Source of the DNA: an archaeon | Lineage (GTDB): Archaea; Thermoproteota; Nitrososphaeria; Nitrososphaerales; Gagatemarchaeaceae | NCBI GenBank assembly: GCA_021822995.1 | Contig: JAKAPN010000027.1 | Coordinates: 1 to 9,061, forward strand | Length of the DNA stretch: 9,061 nt | Reading direction: 5' to 3' | Shown: positions 1 to 5,941 of the stretch, one piece after another | Layout of the letters: each line of letters begins with the position of its first letter | Position numbering within the stretch: position 1 is the stretch's first letter | Translations under genes and position numbers: made by a program | The notes under the pieces: model-generated | What the model was told of the DNA's origin: nothing | Databases searched by the model: none | Seen by the model: only the letters and a program-made list of their open reading frames with translations

Positions 1-400
1 CAACCAGCCCCGGCGAATCGATTCCGGTCAATATGGGCCGCCCGTCCGATGAAAGATCCGCGAACCTGGAAAGGAACTCGTTTGCCTGGGTGACCGTTTC
101 CAAGTCTGACGCGTAGAGCAGGTGGTGCACCTTCCTCGTCTTGCCTCCCTGCTCGTAGATTGTAGAGACTTCGCCTGAGAGCATCCAAGTCATCCCGTTG
201 TAGGAAAAGAGCCCCGTGCCTTCGATGGGAATCAGCTTGGCATTCAGTTCGGAGAGCCATTTTGGGTGGGTGAAGTCGCCGGTGCCCAACAGGTTGAGGC
301 CCTTGGCCCTCGCGCCCTCGGCCAGGTGCTCCAGGTCCATGTTCTTGCTCGTCGCCATCGCATATTTCGAATGGAGTTGAAGGTCGGCGAAAAGCCTCAC
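1..400 (-). CDS. Endonuclease Q-like PHP-domain protein, N-terminal third (runs off window)
   Basis: The reading frame is open from a GTG at 400-398 to the window edge and gives 133 residues. It starts VRLFADLQLHSKYA and contains LLGTGDFTHPKW (about residues 38-48), a GEVSTIYEQGGK segment (76-87) and KVHHLLYA (90-97). This pattern is typical of the PHP-fold family named endonuclease Q or EndoQ-like. Characterised archaeal members cut DNA 5' of deaminated bases (uracil, hypoxanthine, xanthine) and abasic sites. Full members run to roughly 400-430 residues, so about one third is visible. GTG is the only start that keeps the first PHP motif, and a stop lies in frame upstream. A TATA-like palindrome 24-31 nt upstream fits a leaderless mRNA. 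The first metal-ligand motif reads QLH instead of the usual HxH. The gene is divergent from the glycosylase at 451. Family assignment is good; exact substrate is inferred. Confidence 0.8.
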   Translation of the reverse strand, partial: MRLFADLQLHSKYAMATSKNMDLEHLAEGARAKGLNLLGTGDFTHPKWLSELNAKLIPIEGTGLFSYNGMTWMLSGEVSTIYEQGGKTRKVHHLLYASDLETVTQANEFLSRFADLSSDGRPILTGIDSPGLV

Positions 401-422
401 AGTCGAATCGAGGTCAGGCCGG

Positions 423-432
423 GTTAATTAAC
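423..432. promoter_or_regulatory. Palindromic TATA-like box between divergent repair genes
   Basis: GTTAATTAAC is a perfect 10-bp palindrome in an otherwise GC-rich 50-bp intergenic gap. Its centre lies about 23 nt before the ATG at 451 and about 27 nt before the GTG at 400. These are the distances expected between an archaeal TATA box and a transcription start. Neither gene has a convincing Shine-Dalgarno sequence, so both messages could be leaderless and share this site. The placement is seen in the sequence; promoter function is inferred. Confidence 0.5.
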
Positions 433-450
433 GGGAGCGCGGTTCTTGAA

Positions 451-1071
451 ATGTTGCGCGACTTGGCCGGAAATGGGCGGCTGAAGCGCTCCTTCTTCGA
501 AAGATACACGCCTGACGTAGCCAGGGAATTGGTGGGAAGCAGCCTGGTGCGGGTCGTTGGGGAGCGGAGAGTCACTGGAATAGTGGTAGAGACAGAGGCA
601 TACAGGGGACCAAGAGACCCGGCCAGTCACGCCCACCGAGGGGTGACCCACAGGAACATAGTCATGTTCGGGCCACCTGGGTTCGCCTATGTGTATTTCA
701 CCATGGGGGTGCACTACTGTTTGAACGTGTCCACAGAAGCAGTTGGTTCTCCGGGAGCAGTTCTGTTGAGGGCGGTCCAGCCCGTGGATGGGATAGACGT
801 GATGTCTGAGAATCGGGGTGTCGATGACATTCGCAGGCTTGCGTCGGGACCGGGCAACCTGGCCAAGGCTTTCGCAGTGGACGGCGCTTTCAATGGAGAG
901 GACTTGGTGAATTCAGATAGGCTGTATTTCGAGCGTGGGAAGGCCGTGGGCCCGGTCAGGGCGACCGCCCGGGTAGGCGTGGCAGAAGCACGGTCGAGGC
1001 CGTGGAGATACTATGTACGTGGGAGTCCCTTCGTCTCAAGGGGGAGGCCCTCTTGGCCACAGAATCCATAA
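451..1071 (+). CDS. DNA-3-methyladenine / alkyladenine DNA glycosylase (AAG/Mpg family)
   Basis: This is a monofunctional base-excision glycosylase that removes alkylated purines and, in many members, hypoxanthine, leaving an abasic site. At 206 residues it has the usual prokaryotic length. Family landmarks run in order: SFFER near residue 14; VETEAY at 46-51 with the catalytic general base at E49; H60, matching human H136; Y82, matching Y159; YCLNV with N92, matching N169; LLRA with R107, matching R182; and SGPGNLAKAF at 132-141. The residue at the position of the human DNA-intercalating Tyr162 is M85, from comparison of VYFTMG with the usual VYFTYG, which is unusual. ATG 451 is the only credible start and has no Shine-Dalgarno sequence, which fits a leaderless transcript. 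The gene is divergent from the EndoQ-like gene and lies 26 bp before the tRNA. Family identity is firm. Confidence 0.93.
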   Translation: MLRDLAGNGRLKRSFFERYTPDVARELVGSSLVRVVGERRVTGIVVETEAYRGPRDPASHAHRGVTHRNIVMFGPPGFAYVYFTMGVHYCLNVSTEAVGSPGAVLLRAVQPVDGIDVMSENRGVDDIRRLASGPGNLAKAFAVDGAFNGEDLVNSDRLYFERGKAVGPVRATARVGVAEARSRPWRYYVRGSPFVSRGRPSWPQNP

Positions 1072-1097
1072 CTAACTCGCGATATGACCGCGAAACA

Positions 1098-1191
1098 GGG
1101 GTCGTCGGCTAGTCTGGTCTAGGCTTCAAGCCTTGGGAGCCCGTCTGGCGAAGAGCGCTTGAGATCCCCGGTTCAAATCCGGGCGGCCCCA
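1098..1191 (+). tRNA. tRNA-Pro(UGG), intron-containing
   Basis: A complete cloverleaf folds once 18 nt are removed. The acceptor GGGGTCG (1098-1104) pairs with CGGCCCC (1184-1190), and the discriminator is A1191. The D arm is GGCT/GGCT (1107-1110 and 1122-1125, two G-U pairs) with A14, G15, G18-G19 and A21 in place. The anticodon stem CAAGC (1127-1131) pairs with GCTTG (1157-1161). The variable loop is AGATC. The T stem CCCGG/CCGGG (1167-1171 and 1179-1183) encloses TTCAAAT. The anticodon TGG at 1134-1136 reads proline codons, and G37 follows, as is usual for tRNA-Pro. CCA is not encoded. Read without an intron, the anticodon stem does not pair, which excludes a class II tRNA. The spliced length is 76 nt. 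Confidence 0.9.
1138..1155 (+). other. tRNA intron at canonical position 37/38
   Basis: The 18-nt AGCCCGTCTGGCGAAGAG interrupts the anticodon loop between G37 and C38. It fits an archaeal bulge-helix-bulge splice substrate. CTTG (32-35) faces GAAG (1150-1153) as the central helix, with three pairs and one G-G mismatch. Three-nt bulges GGA (1136-1138) and AGC (1154-1156) flank it, and an inner GCC/GGC helix carries a 5-nt loop. The tRNA endonuclease would cut after 1137 and after 1155. The mismatch makes the motif slightly relaxed, so exact borders could shift by a base. Confidence 0.8.
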
Positions 1192-1330
1192 CTTTCCTTC
1201 GAGTTCACAGTTAGGGGGACTCCGATACTCTTGCGGTGCCGCCGGATCTGGGTGTTTCCGGGCATCCGCACCCTTGCTGAAATCGAGTAGTCATATCATT
1301 AAATAGTTTTGACCTGGAGTCTACGCCGCT
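1192..1330 (+). other. Intergenic region between tRNA-Pro and the HTH/ATP-cone gene
   Basis: This 139-bp stretch starts with a short pyrimidine run after the tRNA (CTTTCCTTC) that may help end tRNA transcription. It ends with the promoter of the next gene. No coding frame or structured RNA was recognised in it. Confidence 0.5.
1299..1305 (+). promoter_or_regulatory. TATA box of the HTH/ATP-cone gene
   Basis: TTAAATA lies in a local AT-rich patch. Its centre is 29 nt before the TTG at 1331, so transcription would start at or within a few bases of the start codon. This supports TTG 1331 as the start of a leaderless message. It is a position-based inference. Confidence 0.55.
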
Positions 1331-3418
1331 TTGCAGGCCGCTCCTAGAAGGGTCAAGACGATTTACAGCGTTATTGCCTCGCCGCAGAGGCTGGAGATAC
1401 TTAGGATACTGAACATCAAGGGCCCCCTTACCTACAGCGCGCTCAAGACCCTCGCAGGGTTCAAGTCGAAGAAGGAGTCGGGGAAGTTCGCCTACCACCT
1501 CAGGAAGCTCGTCAAGCAGCTTCTGATACAGCTCAACAGGCAAGAAAGGAAGTACACGGTCACCAACCTAGGAAGGCTTGTCCTGAATCTTACTAGGCAG
1601 ATTGAGGAACAGTCTCTCGTTGAAAGTGGGAAGCTCTACGTCAGGACGTCACACCAGACGATGGAGGAGTTCAACGCCAACAAGATACTCCAGTCCCTCG
1701 TAAAGGAGGCGGGAATGCCCGTGGAACTGGCTCAGAAGATCACAAGTGAGACCGAGTCGAGGCTCTACAAGTTCCAGACACAGTATCTCACCGCCCCTCT
1801 CATCAGAGAGATCGTGAACGCGTTGCTTGTTGAACACAGCATGGAGGAATACAGGCACAAGTTGACGAGGCTCGGCATGCCAATCTATGATGTGACCCAG
1901 CTCCTCGGGAGGGCTGGAGACGAAGGCGGAAACGTGGAGTCGCTCATTCACCAGACGGGGAAGCAGGTCTTTTCGGAATACCTGCTCCTGGAGCAACTCC
2001 CCAGAGACGTAGCAGACGCGCACCTCTCTGGCGACATCCACATCACGAATGCGGGCTCGTGGGGCCTGACTCCTGACACGGTTTTCGTCGACCTGCTCTC
2101 TATGAAGAGTGCGGGAATCAACCCGAAGGGGAAGATCCTCAACACCTCGATGATTCCTACTCCAGAGAGCGCCGAGAGGGCCCTGAACATAGTCGTCAAT
2201 ATGGCGTCGATGCTCACCCGCGAGACCTCCGACGAGGTGGCCTTCCGTAACTTCCTCCAGTATATCGGCCCGTTCTGCAAGTCAAGGGGCAAGCGGGAAC
2301 TGGAAACGCTGCTGCTGAGGTTCTTCGAAGTCATGGGATCGCCAGTGGCTGGTGCAGTCGGGCCGGCCATCAGCATAGATCTGAATCCGTACAAGCACGA
2401 CGATGTGGCCCGGGAAGTCATGGACAAGGCGCTTGACGCCGCCTTGGGGGCCTACCGGAGCTACGTAGAAGAGACGCCTAGACCAGACATCAGGATACTT
2501 CTGGCAAAGCCGAGCCGCGTGGATGACACGAAGACGCTGAAGGATGCCGCTTCCATCATCTTCAATGGAGGGAGGGTCGCATTCTTCTCATCTGACCAGC
2601 GGAGGAGCTTCCTTGGCGTCAACGCCAACGTCCTGGCGGCAGAGGCGCAAGGTGACAACATAAGCGTGCTCCATGGCCTGAGCCTCAACCTGCCTAGGCT
2701 CGCTTATGACTCGAACCAGGATGAGACGTATTTCAGGGCCAAGCTTGCCCTTCTCATTGGGGTGGCCGCCGACGCACTTTCGACCAGGAGGAGGCTCATA
2801 GAAAGGACCCTGAAACGGGGGCTTCTCCCCTCTCTTGCCTCAGGCTCTGACGCTGTGACCTCAGACACGATGCCTCTGATCATGAATTTGGTGGGACTCG
2901 ACGAGACCTTGGCGAGTCTGATCAGGGACCCTACAACAGCTTCTCGCTTCGAGCTGGCAGACAAGATTATCGGCACCGCGACCCAGGTGGCGGATGACAA
3001 GTCCACCAAGATAGACAGGCTAGGCGTAGCGATGCTTGACCTTGACGGCGCGCTTAGGCTGGCGAACCTCGACTCTGAGAAGTATGGGAAGGCGAACCTG
3101 CAGCCCCTCATGAGAGGGGCATACACTCAGGCCCCAAGGCTGCAGCTGGCAGACCTGGAGATGCCCGACAAGATCGACTACATCACGAAGCTGTCTACGG
3201 GGCTCCGTGGTGGGGTCTCCGTGACCCTCGACGGCGCGGGCGATGAGGTCAGGGGAATCTACAACCTGATTCTCAACGCCACGCCCAAGCTTCCTTACTT
3301 CAAGGTGGACAGGACGATCTCAGTCTGCAGGAACTGCGGCGCCAAGCTCCCGCAGAATGCAGCCAGGTGCCCGAGGTGCAAGTCTGTAGCCATGACGCAG
3401 TATTCGACAGCGGCTTGA
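1331..3418 (+). CDS. HTH + ATP-cone + degenerate NrdD-like + zinc-ribbon protein; probable nucleotide-sensing regulator
   Basis: The 695-residue protein has four parts. An ArsR-like winged helix spans about 8-90 (SPQRLEILRILNIKGPLTYS, then FAYHLRKLVK). An ATP-cone spans about 101-190 (VRTSHQTMEEFNANKI through MPIYDVTQLL). A long region of about 200-650 resembles anaerobic reductase NrdD (LSGDIHITNAGSWGLTPDT corresponds to its GDIHIHDLD segment). A C-terminal zinc ribbon has C666, C669, C680 and C683. The only other cysteine is C316. The NrdD active-site cysteines and a C-terminal glycyl-radical RVxGY motif are not seen, so reductase activity is unlikely despite the probable automatic label. 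TTG 1331 is the only start that includes the HTH; the frame is closed by TGA at 1310. The downstream neighbour is the class II reductase, 154 bp away. I infer that it senses ATP/dATP and regulates dNTP synthesis, a role analogous to NrdR. Domains are well supported; the role is a hypothesis. Confidence 0.8.
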   Translation: MQAAPRRVKTIYSVIASPQRLEILRILNIKGPLTYSALKTLAGFKSKKESGKFAYHLRKLVKQLLIQLNRQERKYTVTNLGRLVLNLTRQIEEQSLVESGKLYVRTSHQTMEEFNANKILQSLVKEAGMPVELAQKITSETESRLYKFQTQYLTAPLIREIVNALLVEHSMEEYRHKLTRLGMPIYDVTQLLGRAGDEGGNVESLIHQTGKQVFSEYLLLEQLPRDVADAHLSGDIHITNAGSWGLTPDTVFVDLLSMKSAGINPKGKILNTSMIPTPESAERALNIVVNMASMLTRETSDEVAFRNFLQYIGPFCKSRGKRELETLLLRFFEVMGSPVAGAVGPAISIDLNPYKHDDVAREVMDKALDAALGAYRSYVEETPRPDIRILLAKPSRVDDTKTLKDAASIIFNGGRVAFFSSDQRRSFLGVNANVLAAEAQGDNISVLHGLSLNLPRLAYDSNQDETYFRAKLALLIGVAADALSTRRRLIERTLKRGLLPSLASGSDAVTSDTMPLIMNLVGLDETLASLIRDPTTASRFELADKIIGTATQVADDKSTKIDRLGVAMLDLDGALRLANLDSEKYGKANLQPLMRGAYTQAPRLQLADLEMPDKIDYITKLSTGLRGGVSVTLDGAGDEVRGIYNLILNATPKLPYFKVDRTISVCRNCGAKLPQNAARCPRCKSVAMTQYSTAA

Positions 3419-3433
3419 TGCCTGCGAACCCAG

Positions 3434-3443
3434 TTTACTTTTT
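3434..3443 (+). terminator. T-rich candidate terminator after the HTH/ATP-cone gene
   Basis: TTTACTTTTT lies 16 nt past the stop codon. Archaeal RNA polymerase often stops at short U-rich tracts without a hairpin. The run is short, so read-through into the reductase gene remains possible. Confidence 0.35.
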
Positions 3444-3453
3444 GTCAAAACGA

Positions 3454-3568
3454 GTTAACATGTTAGCGCTTCATGTCGCCGCCCGATTGATCGAGGGCTT
3501 GCTTTGGTGGTCAACTAAGAGTTAGCCGAGGTCGAAATATATACCGCAAGCAATAGGGTCGACGCTAA
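3454..3568. promoter_or_regulatory. Repeated TTAGC elements and small palindromes around the nrdJ promoter
   Basis: Three copies of TTAGC(G/C) occur in 115 bp: plus strand at 3463-3467 and 3522-3526, and minus strand at 3564-3568 (GCTAA). The first is half of the near-palindrome GTTAACATGTTAGC (3454-3467), whose core TAACATGTTA is perfect. The second is half of CTAA-GAG-TTAG (3515-3525). The third overlaps the predicted transcription start. This is a plausible operator region for a dimeric regulator, perhaps the adjacent HTH protein. Five-base words can recur by chance, so support is weak. Confidence 0.3.
3535..3543 (+). promoter_or_regulatory. TATA box of the class II ribonucleotide reductase gene
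   Basis: AAATATATA is the strongest TATA-like sequence in the window. Its centre is 34 nt before the ATG at 3573, which predicts a start of transcription near 3566 and a leader of only a few bases. It implies that the reductase gene has its own promoter separate from the upstream HTH gene. No cobalamin riboswitch-like structure was seen in the 154-bp gap. Confidence 0.65.
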
Positions 3569-3572
3569 GGTT

Positions 3573-5876
3573 ATGACGTCAATCGTTCAACAACCACACG
3601 ACTCTCCGGATGTAGGAGAGGGAAGGGGGGAGGTCAGACTCCCGACCGAGACGCTGAGCGCATTCGGAGGAGATGAGTTGCGCGCCCGAGTCTTCTACGA
3701 GAAGTATGCGCTGAGGGACCCAGAGGGCAGACAGGTGGAGAAAGTCCCGTCGGACATGTGGCGCAGGGTGGCTAGAGAGCTCGCTTCGCCGGAGAAGGAC
3801 GATGAAAGGAGGAAGGAGTGGGCCACGAAATTCTACTGGCTTCTTGAGAATTACAGGTTCGTACCCGGAGGTAGGATTCTTTTTGGTGCGGGGCAGACGA
3901 GGAAGTCGACGCTGCTGAATTGTTACTTCTTCAAGATACGGGAGGACTCCATAGAAGCGATATTCGACTGGTGCAAGGAGGCCGCACGGACATACAGCTT
4001 CGGCGGAGGGGTAGGCACCGACATCTCAGTGCTGCGGCCGAGGGGCGCGCCTGTAAACAACTCTGCCATCTACAGCTCAGGTTCGGTCTCTTTCATGGAG
4101 CTCCTTTCGACTACCACGGGCACCATAGGCCAGGCGGGGAGACGCGGCGCTCTCATGATCACCATCAGGGTCGACCATCCAGACGTGATGGACTTCATCA
4201 GTGTCAAGAGAGACCTGAGGAAGGTCAACTACGCTAACGTCTCGGTAAAGATAAGCGATGACTTCATGAGAGCCGTGGAGACAGACGGGGACTTCCAGCT
4301 GCACTTCAAGAACGAAAAGGTGGAGGTCAACCGTACGGTCAGGGCGCGTGAAGTGTGGAAGTCGCTCATCAAAGGCGCGTGGCAGTCAGCCGAGCCCGGC
4401 GTGCTCTTCTGGGACGCCATCAAGCGCGAGTCAACGACAGAGTACAACGGGATGGAGGTCCAGGGGGTAAATCCATGCAGCGAGCAGACGCTCGAAAGCT
4501 ACGGCTGCTGTTGCCTGGGGTCAGTGAATCTGAGCGCGTTCGTGAAGGACCCGTTCACCGAGACGGCAAGCATTGACTGGGATCAACTCACCAGGGCCGC
4601 CCAGTACGGCGTCAGGTTCCTTGACAACGTCCTCGACTACAACGCTGAGAGGCACCCGCTCAACCAGCAGAAGGATGCGTCGCTCTGGAGCAGGAGGATA
4701 GGGGTAGGCATCACAGGGCTTGGGGACATGCTGATCAAGCTGGGCCTGAAATACGACGACGAGTCGACCATAGAGTTCGTGGACCATCTTTTTGAGAGGA
4801 TCAAGAACGTCTTCTACGACTACTCGACGGACCTCGCCAAGGAGAAAGGAAGCTTCCCGGCTTTCGATGCCGACAAGCACCTTGCCCAACCCTTCATCTC
4901 CAGGCTGGACGAGAAAGTCAAGGGAAAGATCAGAGCTCAGGGGATCAGGAATGCGGCGGTAACCACGATTCCACCCGTGGGGTCTGGCTCCATACTCGCT
5001 GGAACCAGTAGCGGAGTCGAGCCTGTCTTCGCGCTCTTCTACACGCGGAGGAGCAAGTCGCTCAGTGAGGGGGAGTTCAAGGTGTTCCACCCGCTGGTGA
5101 AGGAGTACATGGCCACCACCGGGGCCCGAGATGAGGGCCAGATGCCGAACTACTTCGTCACCGCCCACCAGATAGAACCCGAGATGAGGGTGAAGATGCA
5201 GGCGACCATCCAGAAACACATCGACACGGCCATTTCAAGCACCGTCAACCTGCCGGAGGACATCACCCCGGAGGAAGTGGAGAAGATCTACCTGCTCGCT
5301 TGGAGATTGGGTTGCAAAGGCATCACGGTCTACAGAGAAGGGAGCAGGGAAGGGATCCTCGAGACGGAGAAGGTGGGGAAGAAGGCAGAGGCGCCAAAGA
5401 CTGCGGCGTCGTTCGAAAGGCCCAAGGTGATGGAGGGAAGGACACTGAAGCTGAAGCTTCCTCAAGGGAGCATCTACCTCACGGCCAACCTCGTAGGCGG
5501 GGAGATCAAGGAGGTATTCGTCACCCTAGGCAAGTCTGGGGCGGATGAGAACGCGGACGCCGCCGCTCTCGGGAGGCTCATCAGCCTGTATCTCCAGCAC
5601 GGAGGCGATATCAAGAACGTCACCTCCACCCTGAAGGGAATAAAGGGGAAGTACGTCTCGTGGGACGAAGGGACCCAACTCCAGTCCATCCCCGACGCTA
5701 TCGCAAAGGCCTTGGAACTGCTGACCCTGAACCACGTGGTGAAGGAGTCGTCCAACCCCGTCCAGACGAAGAAGCCGTCGGAAGGAGGGTCGTGCCCCGA
5801 CTGCCATGAAAACACCCTGGTCTTTGAGAATGGGTGTTACCACTGCAACACCTGTGGCTACTCAAAGTGCGAGTAG
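3573..5876 (+). CDS. nrdJ: Adenosylcobalamin-dependent (class II) ribonucleotide reductase
   Basis: The enzyme reduces ribonucleotides to deoxyribonucleotides using a thiyl radical made with adenosylcobalamin. At 767 residues it is a full-length single-chain enzyme. Motifs seen are RFVPGGRILFGAG (95-107); the first redox cysteine C117 in LLNCYFF; NPCSE (300-304) with the thiyl-radical C302 and its partners N300 and E304; GCCCLGSVNL (311-320) carrying the second redox cysteine, probably C313; and the loop TTIPPVGSGSILAGTSSGVEP (464-484). A TSCPD-type domain spans about 620-722. A C-terminal zinc/redox tail has CPDC (741-744), CYHC (755-758), C761 and C766, the last group likely re-reducing the active site. 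No N-terminal ATP-cone is present, so overall dATP inhibition would have to come from elsewhere; the neighbouring upstream protein carries an ATP-cone. ATG 3573 follows a strong TATA box. Confidence 0.95.
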   Translation: MTSIVQQPHDSPDVGEGRGEVRLPTETLSAFGGDELRARVFYEKYALRDPEGRQVEKVPSDMWRRVARELASPEKDDERRKEWATKFYWLLENYRFVPGGRILFGAGQTRKSTLLNCYFFKIREDSIEAIFDWCKEAARTYSFGGGVGTDISVLRPRGAPVNNSAIYSSGSVSFMELLSTTTGTIGQAGRRGALMITIRVDHPDVMDFISVKRDLRKVNYANVSVKISDDFMRAVETDGDFQLHFKNEKVEVNRTVRAREVWKSLIKGAWQSAEPGVLFWDAIKRESTTEYNGMEVQGVNPCSEQTLESYGCCCLGSVNLSAFVKDPFTETASIDWDQLTRAAQYGVRFLDNVLDYNAERHPLNQQKDASLWSRRIGVGITGLGDMLIKLGLKYDDESTIEFVDHLFERIKNVFYDYSTDLAKEKGSFPAFDADKHLAQPFISRLDEKVKGKIRAQGIRNAAVTTIPPVGSGSILAGTSSGVEPVFALFYTRRSKSLSEGEFKVFHPLVKEYMATTGARDEGQMPNYFVTAHQIEPEMRVKMQATIQKHIDTAISSTVNLPEDITPEEVEKIYLLAWRLGCKGITVYREGSREGILETEKVGKKAEAPKTAASFERPKVMEGRTLKLKLPQGSIYLTANLVGGEIKEVFVTLGKSGADENADAAALGRLISLYLQHGGDIKNVTSTLKGIKGKYVSWDEGTQLQSIPDAIAKALELLTLNHVVKESSNPVQTKKPSEGGSCPDCHENTLVFENGCYHCNTCGYSKCE

Positions 5877-5883
5877 CTCCGGC

Positions 5884-5906
5884 GGGGCCGGGTTAGGTCC
5901 GGCCCC
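5884..5906 (+). terminator. GC-rich hairpin after nrdJ
   Basis: GGGGCCGG (5884-5891) and CCGGCCCC (5899-5906) form an 8-bp perfect stem with a 7-nt loop, starting 7 nt past the reductase stop codon. A T-containing stretch (ATTTTA, 5913-5918) follows but there is no clean U-tract. The hairpin could end the reductase message or protect its 3' end. Confidence 0.5.
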
Positions 5907-5911
5907 ACAAT

Positions 5912-5919
5912 GATTTTAC
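5912..5919 (+). promoter_or_regulatory. TATA-like box before the small membrane protein gene
   Basis: GATTTTAC, the only AT-rich patch in the 65-bp gap, is centred 26 nt before the TTG at 5942. That spacing fits a leaderless transcript of the small gene. No Shine-Dalgarno sequence precedes the start. Confidence 0.4.
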
Positions 5920-5941
5920 ATCGCCCGGAACCACCGCAGCC

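Noticed and set aside
1072..1097. Promoter of the tRNA gene
   Set aside because: The 26-bp gap after the glycosylase has no clear TATA box. The tRNA may be read from the upstream gene or from an element within it, so I could not place a site.
1098..1191. Reading the 94-nt tRNA as an intronless class II tRNA (Leu or Ser) with a long variable arm
   Set aside because: The bases after the putative 7-nt loop (GCCCG) do not pair with CAAGC, whereas GCTTG at 1157-1161 pairs perfectly and leaves a normal 5-nt variable loop.
1331..3418. Active anaerobic (class III) ribonucleotide reductase NrdD
   Set aside because: No active-site cysteine is seen at the expected segments and there is no C-terminal glycyl-radical motif. 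No NrdG activase gene is present in the window either, though one could lie elsewhere.
3419..3572. Cobalamin riboswitch before the B12-dependent reductase
   Set aside because: The gap has a TATA box only about 30 nt from the start codon, leaving a leader of a few bases. No B12-box-like conserved sequence was seen.
4521..5219. A 232-codon open frame antisense to the reductase
   Set aside because: It is a shadow of the GC-rich reductase gene, has no recognisable family features and lies fully inside a certain coding region.
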